Notes: generated from the sequence alone by a model not told the origin. Counted from the first letter of the stretch, positions 1 through 12,210 are shown. The stretch: 64,000 bases of DNA from Cryptomeria japonica (GCF_030272615.1 NC_081407.1:138822897-138886896); one strand, 5' to 3'. Numbers and translations are program-made.

Positions 1-275
1 GAAAAAAAACAATAATGGTTCTGAAGAAAAAGATTATCATTCAGAGAGGGAATTAAAAAAGAAATACAATACAATCCTTATAAAAGGATATTGTGCAACC
101 CTAAAAGGTGTGCAACACTAAAGAAACCCAAAAGGGATCATGTGTATTTAATAATTAGAATAATTATTAAATACCTACAATATTATTAAATGCCTAAGTT
201 TAGCTTAAGTGTAGAGGATAATAGACTAATAATTAAATAAATAATTATTAGCTAATACATGATAACTCTAAAACA
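1..275 (-). repeat. 3' LTR (partial) of a non-coding LTR element
   Basis: This block is a near copy of 2360-2607 in the same orientation. Both share the run around TAAATGCCTAAGTTTAGC and the AT palindrome near 229-252, and both end in CTCTAA..ACA. The primer site at 2274-2285 places the element on the minus strand, so this is its downstream LTR. About 75 bp of its far end lie outside the window. No purine tract is evident next to 275, so the boundary with the internal DNA may be rearranged. Confidence 0.7.
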
Positions 276-2273
276 ACTAAGGATTAAAAAATGCAGGTAA
301 ACAAAATGCATAACAATGGGTCCTGACAACTAGGCCTGATGAGGTACCCAAGTACAAAAGATCTCTCACTAATAGAGAAAAGGAGAAAACCACATGGGAA
401 AAACTCCTCTCCTGAAGAGAGAAATACAAGTGAAGGGTTGAAGAAGCCTCCAAACAAGAGAATGTCGCAGAAAAAAGGAACAAAGGATGAACATAAAGAA
501 CACCATTGAAGCATGAAGTTGCAAACATTGTCAATTTGAAGAACCTCCACTAAAATAGAAGATGATCAGGTAGAGAAGATTGTACTTTGCATGAGTGCCC
601 TCAAATAACACTACTTGAATTAGATGGCAAACAAAGGCATACAACTGAACTCGAAGATACAAATGACAAATACACCAAAGTCTAAAGTGATGATCAATCA
701 AAGATGGAAGGTTGCCTCCAAAAATAGGAATGAAAGAGTGTCCATATGGTAAATGATCCATCTCACTGAAATGCATAGGTAACTAGCCACTACATCTGCC
801 TAGTACATAGGGACAAATATTGAATACATAGCTCACTCCAATGAACCAAGGAAGCATTAGAATCAACAACCAACAGGAGAAACCCCCCCCATAATGCTGA
901 CAAGGGAGAGATGACAAGTACACTGAAACTGAATGCCAAGAAAAATTGCATGACAAAGAACCAGGAACATCGAGAGTGCAGCAGAAAGTACAAACACATA
1001 TAAAGGCTAGTGTCGTGGAAGGAACACTCACGTGACAAAGGTAGATGGTAAACAAAGGCAAACATCAAAACCCCCCCATGGAACTTTATAATGGAGTGCG
1101 AGTACAATAAGGCACAAAATGTGCAAGATCCCAAGCATGCAAAGCATAGTGGCACTTTATCTTAGTGTGTTTGCAAAAAAGAAAATTCTTACAAAATGAT
1201 GTATACAATACTCAAAGAAGACAAAAGGATGGAAATACAGAAATAATAGCCAAAGATGAGTCATCCCACACAAAGAAAAGGATCCCAGGAGTGGAAACAT
1301 CCAAGATATTCACTAGAGTGCATAAATACAAAACACTGAATAAAATGTACCTGGAGCAGAATCTGGAAAGAAGACCCATACCACTAAAAATTGCATAGAA
1401 CCGCTTTCCAACGATATCTCGTGTGCCCAAAAACGGAGTCTGGATGCTCAAGATATGCCTCCCGGAGTGCCAAAAAGAACTTCTAGCTTTGACGTAAAAA
1501 AAAGACATCAAAACAACAAAAACAAAAGATCAAACCTCTAGATCTGAATAGAACTCAGAAAGAGATTTTCGACGTCTATTTGTTTGCCAAAATCTGACTC
1601 TGTTTGCCCAAGTTATGACAAAAAACAACCCCCCTATCAAAAAGACTTTCAAGAGGGGTCTAGCAGTGACTAGGCAGCGTTGTCGGTAGAGGTGTCAGGT
1701 CGACCGACGATGTCTGCAAGTGGTGGCGGTCACTGCTGACGGTTATCGCCGTTGTTGGTGGCGGTTACTGCTACTGCTAGTCGTGGCGGTGGACTGCAGG
1801 TGATGGCAATCATCACTGACGGTTACCATCGCTGCTGGTGGCGGTCACCGCTGACGGTTACCATCACTGCTGGTGGCGGTTACCACTGCTGCTGGTCGTG
1901 GCGGTGAGTAAACCACCAGCAGCAGTGGTTTCGTTGATCGGTGTTGTGACTGTAGCGATGCGGAGATCACGCCATCTTGGGCACGTCGTTAAGCTGCCCA
2001 AAAAATATTTTTTTATTTTTCTCGAAATGCGTGCCCAAATGGGCAAAAAACCAAAAAAAAATTGTAGGGGCCAAAGTTGTCTAAATTGGACAAATTTTAT
2101 ATGAAAATGGGGGTTTTGGGGTGTTCTGAGCTCAACCATGAGGTTTGTTTAAGCCCAAAATGCCTAGAAACAAAGAAGCACCCTAGATTCAAATAAAAAA
2201 CTTTGAAATCTTGAAACTCTAACCTCCAAAAAAATCGTCTAAAAAATCAAGAACAAGTGGCAACAGATCTAAA
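276..2273 (-). mobile_element. Internal region of non-coding LTR element
   Basis: This is about 2 kb between two LTR copies. No frame shows gag, protease, integrase or reverse transcriptase motifs; the short open frames on both strands look like chance. Two poly-C runs (near 887 and 1071) would read as poly-G on the element strand. A GC-rich trinucleotide-like array lies at about 1720-1915. Size and lack of coding fit a non-autonomous LTR retrotransposon, but a rearranged relic of a coding element is also possible. Confidence 0.55.
1720..1915. repeat. GC-rich degenerate tandem repeat
   Basis: Imperfect units built from GGTGGCGGT, ACTGCTG and GACGGTTA words recur about every 30-40 bp. It is much richer in GC than its AT-rich surroundings and sits in the PBS-proximal leader of the element. 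No open frame spans the array convincingly. Confidence 0.65.
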
Positions 2274-2285
2274 GCTCTGATACCA
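2274..2285 (-). other. Primer binding site (tRNA-iMet)
   Basis: GCTCTGATACCA on the plus strand is the exact complement of TGGTATCAGAGC, the usual plant LTR-retrotransposon primer site matching initiator tRNA-Met. It directly adjoins the LTR on its right and fixes the element's orientation as minus. Confidence 0.85.
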
Positions 2286-2607
2286 TTAAGAAGTTGAGAA
2301 ATACAATTTCAGAGATCCCAAGAACACCTGCAAGCAAAATACCTATCACAAGAGAAGAATGGAGGCAAAAAAACAGTAATGGCTCTGAAGAAATAGATTA
2401 TCATTCAGAGAGGGAATAAAAAAAGAAATACAATACAGTCCTTATAAAAGGAGATTGTGAAACCCTAAAAGGTGTGCAACCCTAAAGGGATAATGTGTAT
2501 TTAAATACCTACAATATTATTAAATGCCTAAGTTTAGCTTAAGTGTAGAGGATAATAGACTAATAATTAAATAAATAATTATTAGCTAATACATGATAAC
2601 TCTAACA
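2286..2607 (-). repeat. 5' LTR of non-coding LTR element
   Basis: This is the 322-bp partner of the copy at 1-275. Read on the minus strand it begins TGTTAGAG and ends at the primer site with AA where CA is expected, probably a mutation. It holds the same AT-rich palindrome as the left copy. The target duplication cannot be checked because the left end lies outside the window. Confidence 0.75.
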
Positions 2608-5600
2608 ATAACAAAGTAGCTTATTTTTTCCTCTCTAATACCCTATTTATGTGGATTTAGGAGAAATTAGGAATTACTTAAGATGAAAGAAGACATGTAT
2701 ACCAATTTAATTTATGTTGATCACTAATGTCTAGAATATTAGCCCCATGCTTGGCCAAAATTTTTATATCCAAATGGGAGCAAATTTCGTATTAAAGTTA
2801 AAAAAATGATTTTTGAAGAACTTAGGAGATACAATCATGATAAGCCATCAAGACAACTTGAAGATTTTTGTTCTAAAAATCATGGCCTTGGATTTCAAAA
2901 AAAAAAAAAAACTTTGAAGAATACTAGAAGCCACTCATTGTATAGAAGAGGTAAAAAATATCAACTAACAACATGTAGCATAGCCAAAAGAAACATGATG
3001 ATAAATATAGTCTACTATAAAAGAATTATTCCCCTTTTCTTGACATATCAAGAGATTTATCACTATGAAAAAAAACATCCTTTTAAATAATTAGTAATAA
3101 TTTCATTCTTTAGAGTCTAAGTTAAAAAACAACATCACAATGTGCATGAACATGACTATTATATTATAGAAGACTTATAAGGAAAATTTAGTAGAGCTTT
3201 TTGAATAATCGACCAACAAAATCCAAAAGAAGAGGTTAGGATAATTAAAGAGTAGAAAAATCCAATGTAATTTATATGACAATTTATCAAAGCAGATTTT
3301 GTAACTTTTCTTAAATAGTAATAAAAACATAGCATGGTTTAGGATCTTGATATTTTCATAAAATCAATGATTGTTTAAGTGTTTAATGCATTGCCTAGCA
3401 ACAATCTCATTCCTCTAAAGGAGCAAGGGCCACTCTTCTAGAGGAACAAGGCTGAAAATTGTAATTTGTAATTAATGTGTCATATGGTATTCTTCATAAT
3501 CAATCGCAATTATTTTTTAGTGTATTTGGTTACACAATAGTTTATATTGTCATTGTATTTCATGCAGGTGTGTTAACTGTTTCAAGTCTTTTTCCTTACG
3601 ATTAATAATTTGAAAAGAAACTGAAAAAAGCTATAGATTTGTTTTGATATTAAATAATTAGTATCATTTTCTTACAATCTCAATTTAATATAAGCATATA
3701 AATTCATAGCTGAATCTTTCTTTCATCAACATTGATTTAGCAAAAGCATTTAGATTTCTAGATTAATCTCAATGCAACAATTTGAATATAGTTTGTGCAA
3801 ATAATTTCAGTTCTTATGGTAGAATCACCCATTTTTTTTAGATTACTAAACCCTATTGTAAATAGCCTTAAGACACCACCTTGGTTTGACATGATAAATG
3901 ATCTAGTGGAGAGTTAAATGACACCTCAACACTTTTCTGGCATTATTGCTAAGGATCTTAGTTATTACTAGGGGGTAGTGGGGAAGATTCAACTAGTAGT
4001 TTTTTAGGTGGAGTTTTGATAAAGAGGTAACAGTTTCTTTTGCTTGGTTAGAAATAGGGATTGTCCAAGTTGATTCACAAGAAAGAACTCCCAACAATAT
4101 AAAATCACCACTACACACCAATAAAAAAATGAGCATGAAGCAAATTTGAGGGAGAAGAAGTCATCTAAATCCTTAGACATTTCACAAGAACCAAACCTCC
4201 TAATCTAAAGGGAGTCACACCCTAGGAATAACAAAAATGTGAAGAAAGTTGTGTTGATGGTGTCTTTTTCGCAATATGCAACACAAAATAAAATACTAAA
4301 TATTCTATCCTCTCTTGAACAAAATCTCCCAAATGCTAAGCTACGTGATCAAGTGAGATGACTCCAAGGTTCTCAAATGTTAGGTCTTGACGTGCTCTTA
4401 GATAGAATCAGTTTTATATGATGTGATATTGTTGAGATCACAAGGTGGACTTGCATTGAATGCTTGAATGCTTTGAATGTCAATGGAACGTGAAGTTAAC
4501 TTGATTTGAAAAAAAAAAGGGAAAAAGGGATAGGGTTTAGGAAGCTAATTTAATTCTAGAAATGTTGGAGCAATGAACAACCTTTGATGAAATTCAAGTA
4601 AGTCTTGCTTCGACATGCTATGAACATCTCCACAAGGCTAGTGCGATCTTCTAAGGATAGCTTGATGATTTTCAAATCACCACTACAAATATAAACACCT
4701 TCAAGTTGAAGCATATCAATGAAGAAACGATAATTGAAGTTAAGCTTTGGCTAAGACGTGTCCAGTTGACTACGCAAGGCACTTTACCATCGGCAAGGTG
4801 TTAGTAGTATGGATGTATAAATTTCACCATTGATTATACACAAAGTCTTCCATTCATCTAAAAAACATGAAAATCAAATTGAGAAGTAGAGACCATGCTA
4901 ATTGTTGAATCAACATATAGAATTCAACATATCTTCAATGAAGTTTACATATGCCCTTTACAACAATAGCTTGACAATAATCTTTGCCTTCTCTTCCTAC
5001 TCTACTCTATTTGCTATCTACTATTGAGCTACTACTATTTATTACTGACTCTTATATTTACAAATGAAGATATAATGCTCTCATTACAATTCAATAGCTC
5101 AAATTGATTCACAATCAATGGCCAAGATCAAAAGATAGAAACCCTAATTAAGGTGTGTTAGACCCATTACAAAGCATTTAATGCTTGACCAATGACAAAA
5201 TTACATTTGATGGGACACATGTCCTTCGAAAATTTGACAAATAAATGGTGATAGTAGGTACATCGAACTTTGTGCCTACATGTGGTAGTTATCTTCTTTG
5301 ATGGATGAGTCAGGTTCATTGAATCTGGATGCCTTAGCTTAAAATGATATGATTGGATAAGTGATGACTAGCCGTCACCTCAACTTGCTTGACTTATGTA
5401 ACTCATTACAGGTTGTAAATGAATGAGGCATATCTCTTTATACTCAACATTATCCAAGCTCGATCGATAAATGACTTTGCTCATGTCAATCTTCTAACTT
5501 TGATTAACTCTTCTGAAACTATCCTTTGCCTTGATCACTTGCATTCTCAAGCTTTCATCTAGCTATACCAGCAATGATTCTTGGATTTTCGAAGGTCAAG

Positions 5601-6059
5601 ATTGTGAAAATTTCATCCTTGAGTTCATGCATTCCTTATGCTTGATTAGGGTCAAATATGTTCCTACCATGGTCTACGTGCGAGAGATGTCTAAATTAGT
5701 TTTGTAAAATGATATGACAATAATGTTTGCAAGCAAAAGCTAATTGCCTAAGTTAAAGCATCTCTTGTATTAGAGTGACAATTCTTTCAAAATCTAAGTC
5801 TTAAATCAAAACTTAATGCTTTGTAAATGTGATTTTAACGAAGTCCCTCTATATACCTTCTAAACGATTATAGCATGTCAAAACAAAACCTTCAAAATGA
5901 TGAATAAGGAATGAGGTTAATGTCCAAGTAAGGTGTGATTTTGTATAAAATGACCAATTGAAGGTTATTTCAGACCAATAAACAAATTCAAACAGACTGA
6001 TTTTGCTAAACCAATTACCCTTCACAAAATTTGTATTCTCCAAATGAATATGATCGCTT
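2608..6059. other. Gene-free AT-rich stretch
   Basis: I see no convincing gene here. A 94-codon open frame at 2806-3090 and a 64-codon frame at 5849-6043 (minus) have no recognisable motif and are compositionally like the background. From about 4300 to 5700 the DNA has the texture of old LTR sequence (short repeated words such as TTGAATGC), but no paired copy exists in the window. Confidence 0.5.
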
Positions 6060-6179
6060 GGTCTGACTGGGTTTTGCTGGTGTAAATTCGATGATTTTCA
6101 AACCTTGATTAATTCCAAAAGTTCGCTAGTCACTTGTATCGAATGTCCCTTATTTCATGCGTTGAACACCTCTGTTAAA

Positions 6180-6745
6180 ATTGCCTAAGGTAAGCATTGA
6201 ACTCGCAGAGATTGACAACAATCATGATCGAAATCTTATTGCCATGTTTGGAAAGAAGTCGCTGTAGATCAGTTTGGAAGAAGTCAATTTGCCATAGTTG
6301 GTGATCAAGTTTGAAAACTTGAATGTCTTGGCCTCCGCCTTAATCAAAATCACCTTCAATCAGACCTGAATTCGCTGTATCATGTAGGGAATCGCTGCCT
6401 TGCAAATGAATATTCGGTGAAGTTTGTGGATACAAGTTTAATCGCCTTACAATTGAAAGTCGCTGTCAAAATATTTGGCGCTGGACTTCAATTTGCTAGT
6501 GTCAAATGATTACAAAGTCACCACCTGGAATGGTAAATTCGCTGCACTTGGAAGGCAATTCCCTGTAGCTTGATGATGACTGAATTCAACACTTCCAAAT
6601 GACTCTACCCAGTCCTAACCAAAATCGCATTCTTTCAAAGGGAATTCGCTATAGTTTTTTGAAGTTGCTGTAGGTTTGGATCCGAATTGTCTTCCAAATG
6701 ACTTCCGCCTTTACTTGGGTGCGCATCGCTGTCTTAATGGGATCA
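6180..6745. repeat. Cluster of degenerate TCGCTGT words
   Basis: About ten variants of (A/T)TCGCTGTA occur in 560 bp, for example near 6258, 6371, 6391, 6461, 6537, 6645, 6663 and 6726. Several form pairs 18-26 bp apart, with the pairs spaced roughly 75-110 bp. It looks like a heavily diverged tandem array or a clustered site. No open frame covers it. Confidence 0.5.
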
Positions 6746-6759
6746 GTAGCAACATCATC

Positions 6760-6792
6760 CTTGTGTTGATCAAATGAAATGATCAACACAAG
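6760..6792. repeat. Perfect 13-bp inverted repeat
   Basis: CTTGTGTTGATCA at 6760-6772 is followed by a 7-nt spacer and its exact reverse complement at 6780-6792. It lies at the right end of the TCGCTGT cluster. No gene that it could terminate is adjacent; it may be the end of an unrecognised element. Confidence 0.75.
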
Positions 6793-7075
6793 CTCATAGA
6801 ACTATTAAAAAAACTCAATACCCCATCACAAATCGATTGGTGATTTAAATTTAATGTCTGGCAATTAAAACAATAGATCGATTTGGTGGCATCCATTTAA
6901 TGTTTTATAATCATCAATGTCAGATTCTAAATGAAAGTATCCCTTCCAAAATCATGGGGTCCTAAAAAAAATTGATTTCATATGAATCGCCCAGCTTGCA
7001 TCGTGACACGGAAAAGTGCGCCACCTATTCACACCTTGATCAAAACAAGTTTAAATGCTTTACCTTGTACGCATT

Positions 7076-7438
7076 GGACTAAGGATGGGCTTTACTACTA
7101 CCAGGTGTATCTCCTTTGGTTTACACATAAACTGACTCAAGGCATTAACTGCATAACAAATATTTGGTCTCGTATTTACAAGATACATCAAGGACCCAAT
7201 CATTTGTCTGTATAGAGTAGGATCTGAGGGTTGTGATTCTGCTACTGCTCCCTTAAGTTTATGAAGGTTTGTTTCCATTGGAGAGGTCATGGGTCTGCAC
7301 TTTAGCATTCCAAATTTCTTCAAAATGTCCAAGGTATATTTACCCTAGTTTAGTATAATGCCATCAAAATTCTGCCATACTTACAAACCTAGGAAGTAAT
7401 GAAGGAGTCCCAAGTCCTTCATGTCAAATTCTTTAGCA
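7076..7438 (-). pseudogene. Copia reverse transcriptase, C-terminal fragment
   Basis: The protein reads through MKDLGLLHYFLG at the right edge (about 7376-7430). The block near 7100-7332 has the copia signature YRQMIGSLMYL..TRPNICYAV that links reverse transcriptase to RNase H. A stop follows the FLG motif. Homology ends in VVVKPIL, after which unrelated DNA starts, so the RNase H domain is lost. It joins the fragment starting at 8434 once the TIR insertion is ignored. Confidence 0.8.
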
Positions 7439-8433
7439 GGGTGAATTCACAATACTGGTTCCCACTTTTTTACCAACTTTGACACTTAGATGAATATTTT
7501 GAAAAAAACCTTCCCTTTCCAACACCTATAACTTTTAAACCATTAAGAATTTGAAAATGATATAAACTAGTGATTTTTAGCATCTTGTTTGTAGATTCTA
7601 AATATGTTTTTTTCAAATTTGTTTGAATAAAATTTTATTGATTTTTCCATCTCCCTCAAAAAGTAGTTTTTTACAGCAAACAACATTTTTTAAGAGTAAT
7701 GTGTATCCCGAAACGCATAATTTTTTTTTCTATAAATGATAAAAAATTAATTCTTTTGAATTTTGGTTTGTAACATCAATACCCAGGGCATGCAGTTGGT
7801 TTGATAGTGATATGTTGAATATTTTTCATTTTATTAAGTTTTGAATTTCGACTAATTATAATTCAAATATAGGTGTACGTTTGAACACATAACTTGTTCT
7901 ATATATATCAAAATTCAATTTTCTTTTTTTTTTTAGAAAGAAAACACCAATACCTAGTGCATAGATATTTTTCAGAATTTTTTTGAATTAGTTTACTATT
8001 TTTCCCAATGCATTGAACAAAGAAGTTCATGTTCGGTGAAAAACCTACATTTATAAGAAATAAAATAAAAATATATTAATGAAATTAAATATATTAAAAG
8101 TTATACTATTTTGAAAGCTTATAATAAGGACTAAATACCTAAAAAAATAAAACCTTTAAATGAATTAATTTGACCCCCCAAAAGCTAATGTAAAATTGGT
8201 TTTTTATCAGCATTTGATAGATGCAAAGGAAACTCCATTGCAAGTATGATTTAGAAGTAGAGAGGTTCTATCCAAGAAATTTTGATCTAAGAGCCTTTGA
8301 TTTAACTCTCTTCAATTAATTACTTCAAATGGGACCTCTTAAAGCTTAAATCATTATGTTTTTAAAAAAATGTATGATTTCAACAAAAATCAGGACGTAC
8401 CAAAAAGTGGGAACCAACTTTGTGAGTTCACCC
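7439..8433. mobile_element. 995-bp TIR element inserted in copia RT
   Basis: The two ends are inverted copies over about 36 bp: GGGTGAATTCAC..GGTTCCCACTTTTT at the left, and its complement ending GTGAGTTCACCC at the right. The interior is AT-rich with no transposase frame, so this is MITE-like or a deletion derivative. The reverse transcriptase reads DDLLITGKDQ.. up to the right end and AKEFDMKDLG from the left end, so the element splits one domain. The target duplication is at most 2-3 bp and unclear, so no superfamily is assigned. Confidence 0.75.
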
Positions 8434-9295
8434 AACAAGGTCTTTCTTACACTGATCTATGAGTTGATCTTTCCCTGTAATTAACAAGTCATCAACATAT
8501 AAAATCAATATCAACATATCACCTTTGTCTTGTTTATAGTAAAGATTTGGATCTGCATCATTCTTTGAGAAGCCTAGCCCTTAGAGATAAGTGTCAATTC
8601 TTTCATACCAGGCCCTGCTGTTTAAGCCCATAAAGAGCTTTCTTGAGTTTACATACATGAGATTCTACATCATGAATCTCAAACCCTTCAGGTTGCTCTA
8701 GCTATACTTCTTGTGTAATCTCTCCATTAAGAAATGTTGTCTTTACATCCATCTGATGTACTTTCCATCCTTTTGCTGCTGCAATGGCTAAGACTTTTCT
8801 TACTGAAGTATATCTGGCTATAGGTGCAAAGGTTTCTTCATAGTCAATTCTTTCCTTTTGTGAGAATCCTCTAGCTACAAATCTAGCCTTGTGTTTCTCA
8901 ATGCTGCCATCTGCAGCATGTTTGATTTTGAAGAGCCATTTGGAGGTGACAACAGATTTTCCAGCTGGCCTAGGAACAATCTCCCAAACATCATTTTTCA
9001 TAATGGACTGGTATTCCTCAGACATGGCATTCTTCCATACTTGATGTTTAAGTGCATCTGATACATTAGTAGGTTCATCTTTTGAAAGATCATTCATGAG
9101 AGCAACATAGTTGGTAAGTTTGTTAGGCTTTTTGCTTTCTCTGAAGGTTCCTGAAGGGGCAACATACTTCTGAACTTCTTCTACAGTTTTGGTGGCCCAT
9201 AGTGGTCTTTTCTTGAAATTTTCTCTAGGTGGGTTTTGAGTTTCAACTTCATTTTCCTCAAGACTCCCTCTGAAGCTCAGGAGTAGGGTCTTCAT
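8434..9295 (-). pseudogene. Copia reverse transcriptase, N-terminal part
   Basis: An open frame of about 197 codons (8702-9295) contains the copia RT entry region: WKNAMSEEYQSI, the SKWLFKIK block, KARFVARGFSQ and the HQMDVKTTFLNGEI catalytic block carrying the first Asp. Beyond 8702 the frame is broken by stops but the downstream VDDLLITG motif (YVDD equivalent) is still readable near 8480-8495. The protein would copy element RNA into DNA in virus-like particles; this copy cannot. Confidence 0.85.
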
Positions 9296-10015
9296 CTATG
9301 CTAGGGGTAGGGACATAGACTTCAGGTTCTATTGAGCTTTGGGCTCTTTTGAAGGCTAAGTCTGCTTCAAAGATTACATCCCTACTCAGTTCAATATTCT
9401 TCTGACTTGGTATATAGATTCTGTAGGCCTTGGAGGTTTCACTATCCTACAAGTATTCCCCTTTTTCCAGAAGGTTCTAATTTTAATCTTTTCTCCTTAG
9501 ATACATGAATATAGACAAGACACTCAAATATTCTAAGGTGGTTGATATCTGGCTTTGTTTTAGTAAAGACTTCCTTAGGGGTTTTATCTTCAAGATGGGA
9601 GTGAGGACATTTATTTTGTATATATACAACAGTGTTGGTTGCTTCTACCCAAAGATTGGTATTTAGATTCTAATCAAGAATCATGGCTTTGACAGCTTCT
9701 ACAATTGTCCTGTTTTTCCTCTCAGCTACCTCATTTTGTTGAGGATTATAAGGTATTTTGTTGAGGATTATAAGGTATAGTAAGCTCCCTCTTAATCCTA
9801 GCATTTTTACAAAAATCTTTAAACAAATCTGAGGTGTATTCCCCCCCCATTGTCAGTTCTTAAGGTTTTAATTTTATTTCCTGAGTAGTTTTCTATTAGT
9901 GATTTAAATTCCTTAAACCTATTAAGGATCTCTTCTGATTCTTTACATTTCAGAAAGTAGATCCAAGTTTTCCTAGAGTAGTCATCAACAAATATTACAT
10001 AATACAAAAATCCCC
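9296..10015 (-). pseudogene. Copia integrase remnant
   Basis: The fragment at 9819-10007 reads FVDDYSRKTWIYFLK..KTLRTDNGG, the integrase core with two of the DDE acidic residues. Further left, broken frames retain the rest of the core and the linker to reverse transcriptase. A 22-bp tandem duplication (about 9732-9775, unit around GAGGATTATAAGGT) disrupts the region where a conserved NE motif precedes the third acidic residue. Frameshifts separate this part from both neighbours. Confidence 0.8.
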
Positions 10016-11482
10016 CTAAAGAAGGTACGGATATACTAACTTTAAAACTTTGCTTGTTTTCCTAGTACTGTTTTGAAAAACACCCATAGCATTTTTACCT
10101 AGGGCACATCCCTTGCATGCCCCTGAATGGTATTGCTTTAACTTAGGTAGGCCTGTGACAAGGTTTCCCATTGATGATAAAGCTCTAAAATTCAGGTGAC
10201 CTAGTCTTCTATGCCAAACTTCATTAGCATTTGTAGTTTCATGGATTAGGGCTATGTTGGGCTCTGTGCACAACTCACACAAGTAGCCTTGTCTTTGACC
10301 AATGGTTTTAGCTTTCTTGATAGATGAATTATTTGGCCAAGCCAACACTTTGTTGTCCACGAAGGTTACTCTGTACCCATTATCCTCTAGTGCTGATATG
10401 GAGACTAGATTTCTCTTGATGCCTGGGACATATAGTACTCCTTTAAGTTGCAATGATATGCTTGACTTCAGTTTGATGATGCAGGTTCCAACTCCTCTGA
10501 CTGGATGTGTGGAGTCATCTCCGATAGTCACTTCCTCATCATTCTCCTCTATCATGGAGTCCAGCACTTCTCCAAACCCTGTAATGTGTCTGGATGAGCC
10601 ATTGTCGATCAACCAAGAGTTAACCTTGTTTGATGCTTGGTTTGTAAGTGTTGAGTAGAGTACATACTTCTCGGAGTCATCTTCCCCTTTAGATTTTCCT
10701 GCTTTGGCAAATGTGGCTTGTTGTTTGGCTCTTTCTGGACATTTGGCAACATAGTGTCCGAATTTGTCACATTTGTAATGTTGAATCTGTGAAAGACCCT
10801 TCTTGAAGGTGTTCTTGCCATGAAGACCTTTCCTCTTCCTAAATTGTTTTTGCTTGCTTTTCTTATTGGAGTTTGTATTTAGGACTTGAAGATCTTCATC
10901 TATATTCTTTTGTTTAATCCCTTTCTTATTTAACCTTGATTCTTCTTGGAGACAGCCTTTCAAACTTTGGAAATTTATCCCTTGCACTGATGCCTTGGAC
11001 GAATGTTTCCCATATACTAGGCAACCCATCTAGAGCAATGAGTGTTAATTATTTGCTTTGGATCTCATATCCAAGGGTTGCTAGCTCATCCCTTAGGGCT
11101 GATATCCGCATGAAGTAGGCATTGACTAACTCCCCTTTGATCATAGCTATATGATTTATTTTTCTCTTTAAAGCCAAGGTTCTACTTGCATTGGATATCT
11201 CAAATGCATCTTCAAGTGCTTTGAACATGTTGTAGGCCGTTTCATGTTTCTTTATGATGGGCATAATATTATTCCTCACCCCATCAACTATGATTTTGAA
11301 GGCCTTTTCATTTCCCTCTATCCAAGTTGCTTTGTCAGGTTTAGTCTCAGGTTCTGTAGTATCAGTTTTTACAAATGATTCAATTTTATTTTCTCTTTTA
11401 GAATCATCTTAATTCTAAACTTCCATGCTGAGAAGTCGTCGCCTCCTCAGAGTCTATTTTCGAAACTGATAGTGCTAGCCAT
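10016..11482 (-). pseudogene. Copia gag-protease-pre-integrase
   Basis: The start codon is probably at 11480-11482, followed within a dozen codons by a stop. A gag segment occupies 11049-11279. A 337-codon frame (10016-11029) then carries a CCHC knuckle (HYKCDKFGHYVAKC, first Cys replaced by His), a protease with LIDNGSSRHIT where D-S/T-G is expected, and the pre-integrase block VWHRRLGHLNF..CKGCALGK. The knuckle change and the Ser/Thr to Asn change in the protease motif suggest loss of function beyond the frame breaks. Confidence 0.85.
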
Positions 11483-11560
11483 TTGAAAAATGTGATGTTG
11501 AATATATGCTTGTCTTGAATTTTCCACAAAATTGAATAGCCTTGGGTTCAAATTAACTTG

Positions 11561-11572
11561 GCTCTGATACCA
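11561..11572 (-). other. Primer binding site (tRNA-iMet) of copia
   Basis: GCTCTGATACCA matches the complement of the initiator tRNA-Met primer site exactly. It lies about 80 bp upstream of the gag start and immediately left of the LTR. Confidence 0.85.
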
Positions 11573-11719
11573 TGTAAATGTATTTCAATTTTCAATTCAA
11601 GGTTATTTTTCTTTTCAAGTATATGTTAATTCACAATATAAAAAGTCTGATTATTATCTGGTATGTTGCAGATGGAGAAGGAGCATTTATATATTTCGAT
11701 GTTCTTCTCACAATCACCG

Positions 11720-11723
<4 letters not shown>

Positions 11724-11751
<28 letters not shown>
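11724..11751. repeat. (TA)n microsatellite
   Basis: About 14 perfect AT/TA dinucleotides lie in the LTR-like region. Open frames of alternating Ile-Tyr here are artefacts. Confidence 0.95.
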
Positions 11752-11754
<3 letters not shown>

Positions 11755-11949
11755 AATAAAAAGGATCAAGCAATACCTTGACTGGTCATGTCTATGACCG
11801 ATCAAGATATTACTTGATCGCACCTCTTCAACTATAATCGCATTTAATCGATACCAATTGGTATTCTGTGCTTTACAATTTGCAACCGATATTAATCGGT
11901 AGTTAGGCATTGGTAAGGAACCCGAGTTTGATCGGAATTTGCATGCAAG

Positions 11950-12074
<125 letters not shown>

Positions 12075-12210
12075 AATTCGATCACAACAAGATCGTATAT
12101 ATGTAAATATCTATATGATTATTGATATAAGAAAAACCGAACATAACATATCGAAGAATAACCATCAAATAAAGGAATGATAACTGAAGTCTTATCATAG
12201 TCTATCGATG

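Larger units (their letters stand above)
7076..11572 (-). mobile_element. Truncated Ty1/copia element (minus)
   Basis: Reading leftward from the primer site at 11561 the order is gag, CCHC knuckle, protease, pre-integrase, integrase, reverse transcriptase, which is copia order. The homology stops near 7076, just after the conserved block that follows the reverse transcriptase. RNase H and the 3' LTR are missing, so the element is truncated or recombined on its left. Frameshifts, stops and an inserted 995-bp TIR element make it inactive. Confidence 0.85.

Noticed and set aside
2806-3090. 94-codon open frame near the left end
   Set aside because: No recognisable motif, lysine-rich with a homopolymer run, background composition, and no supporting context.
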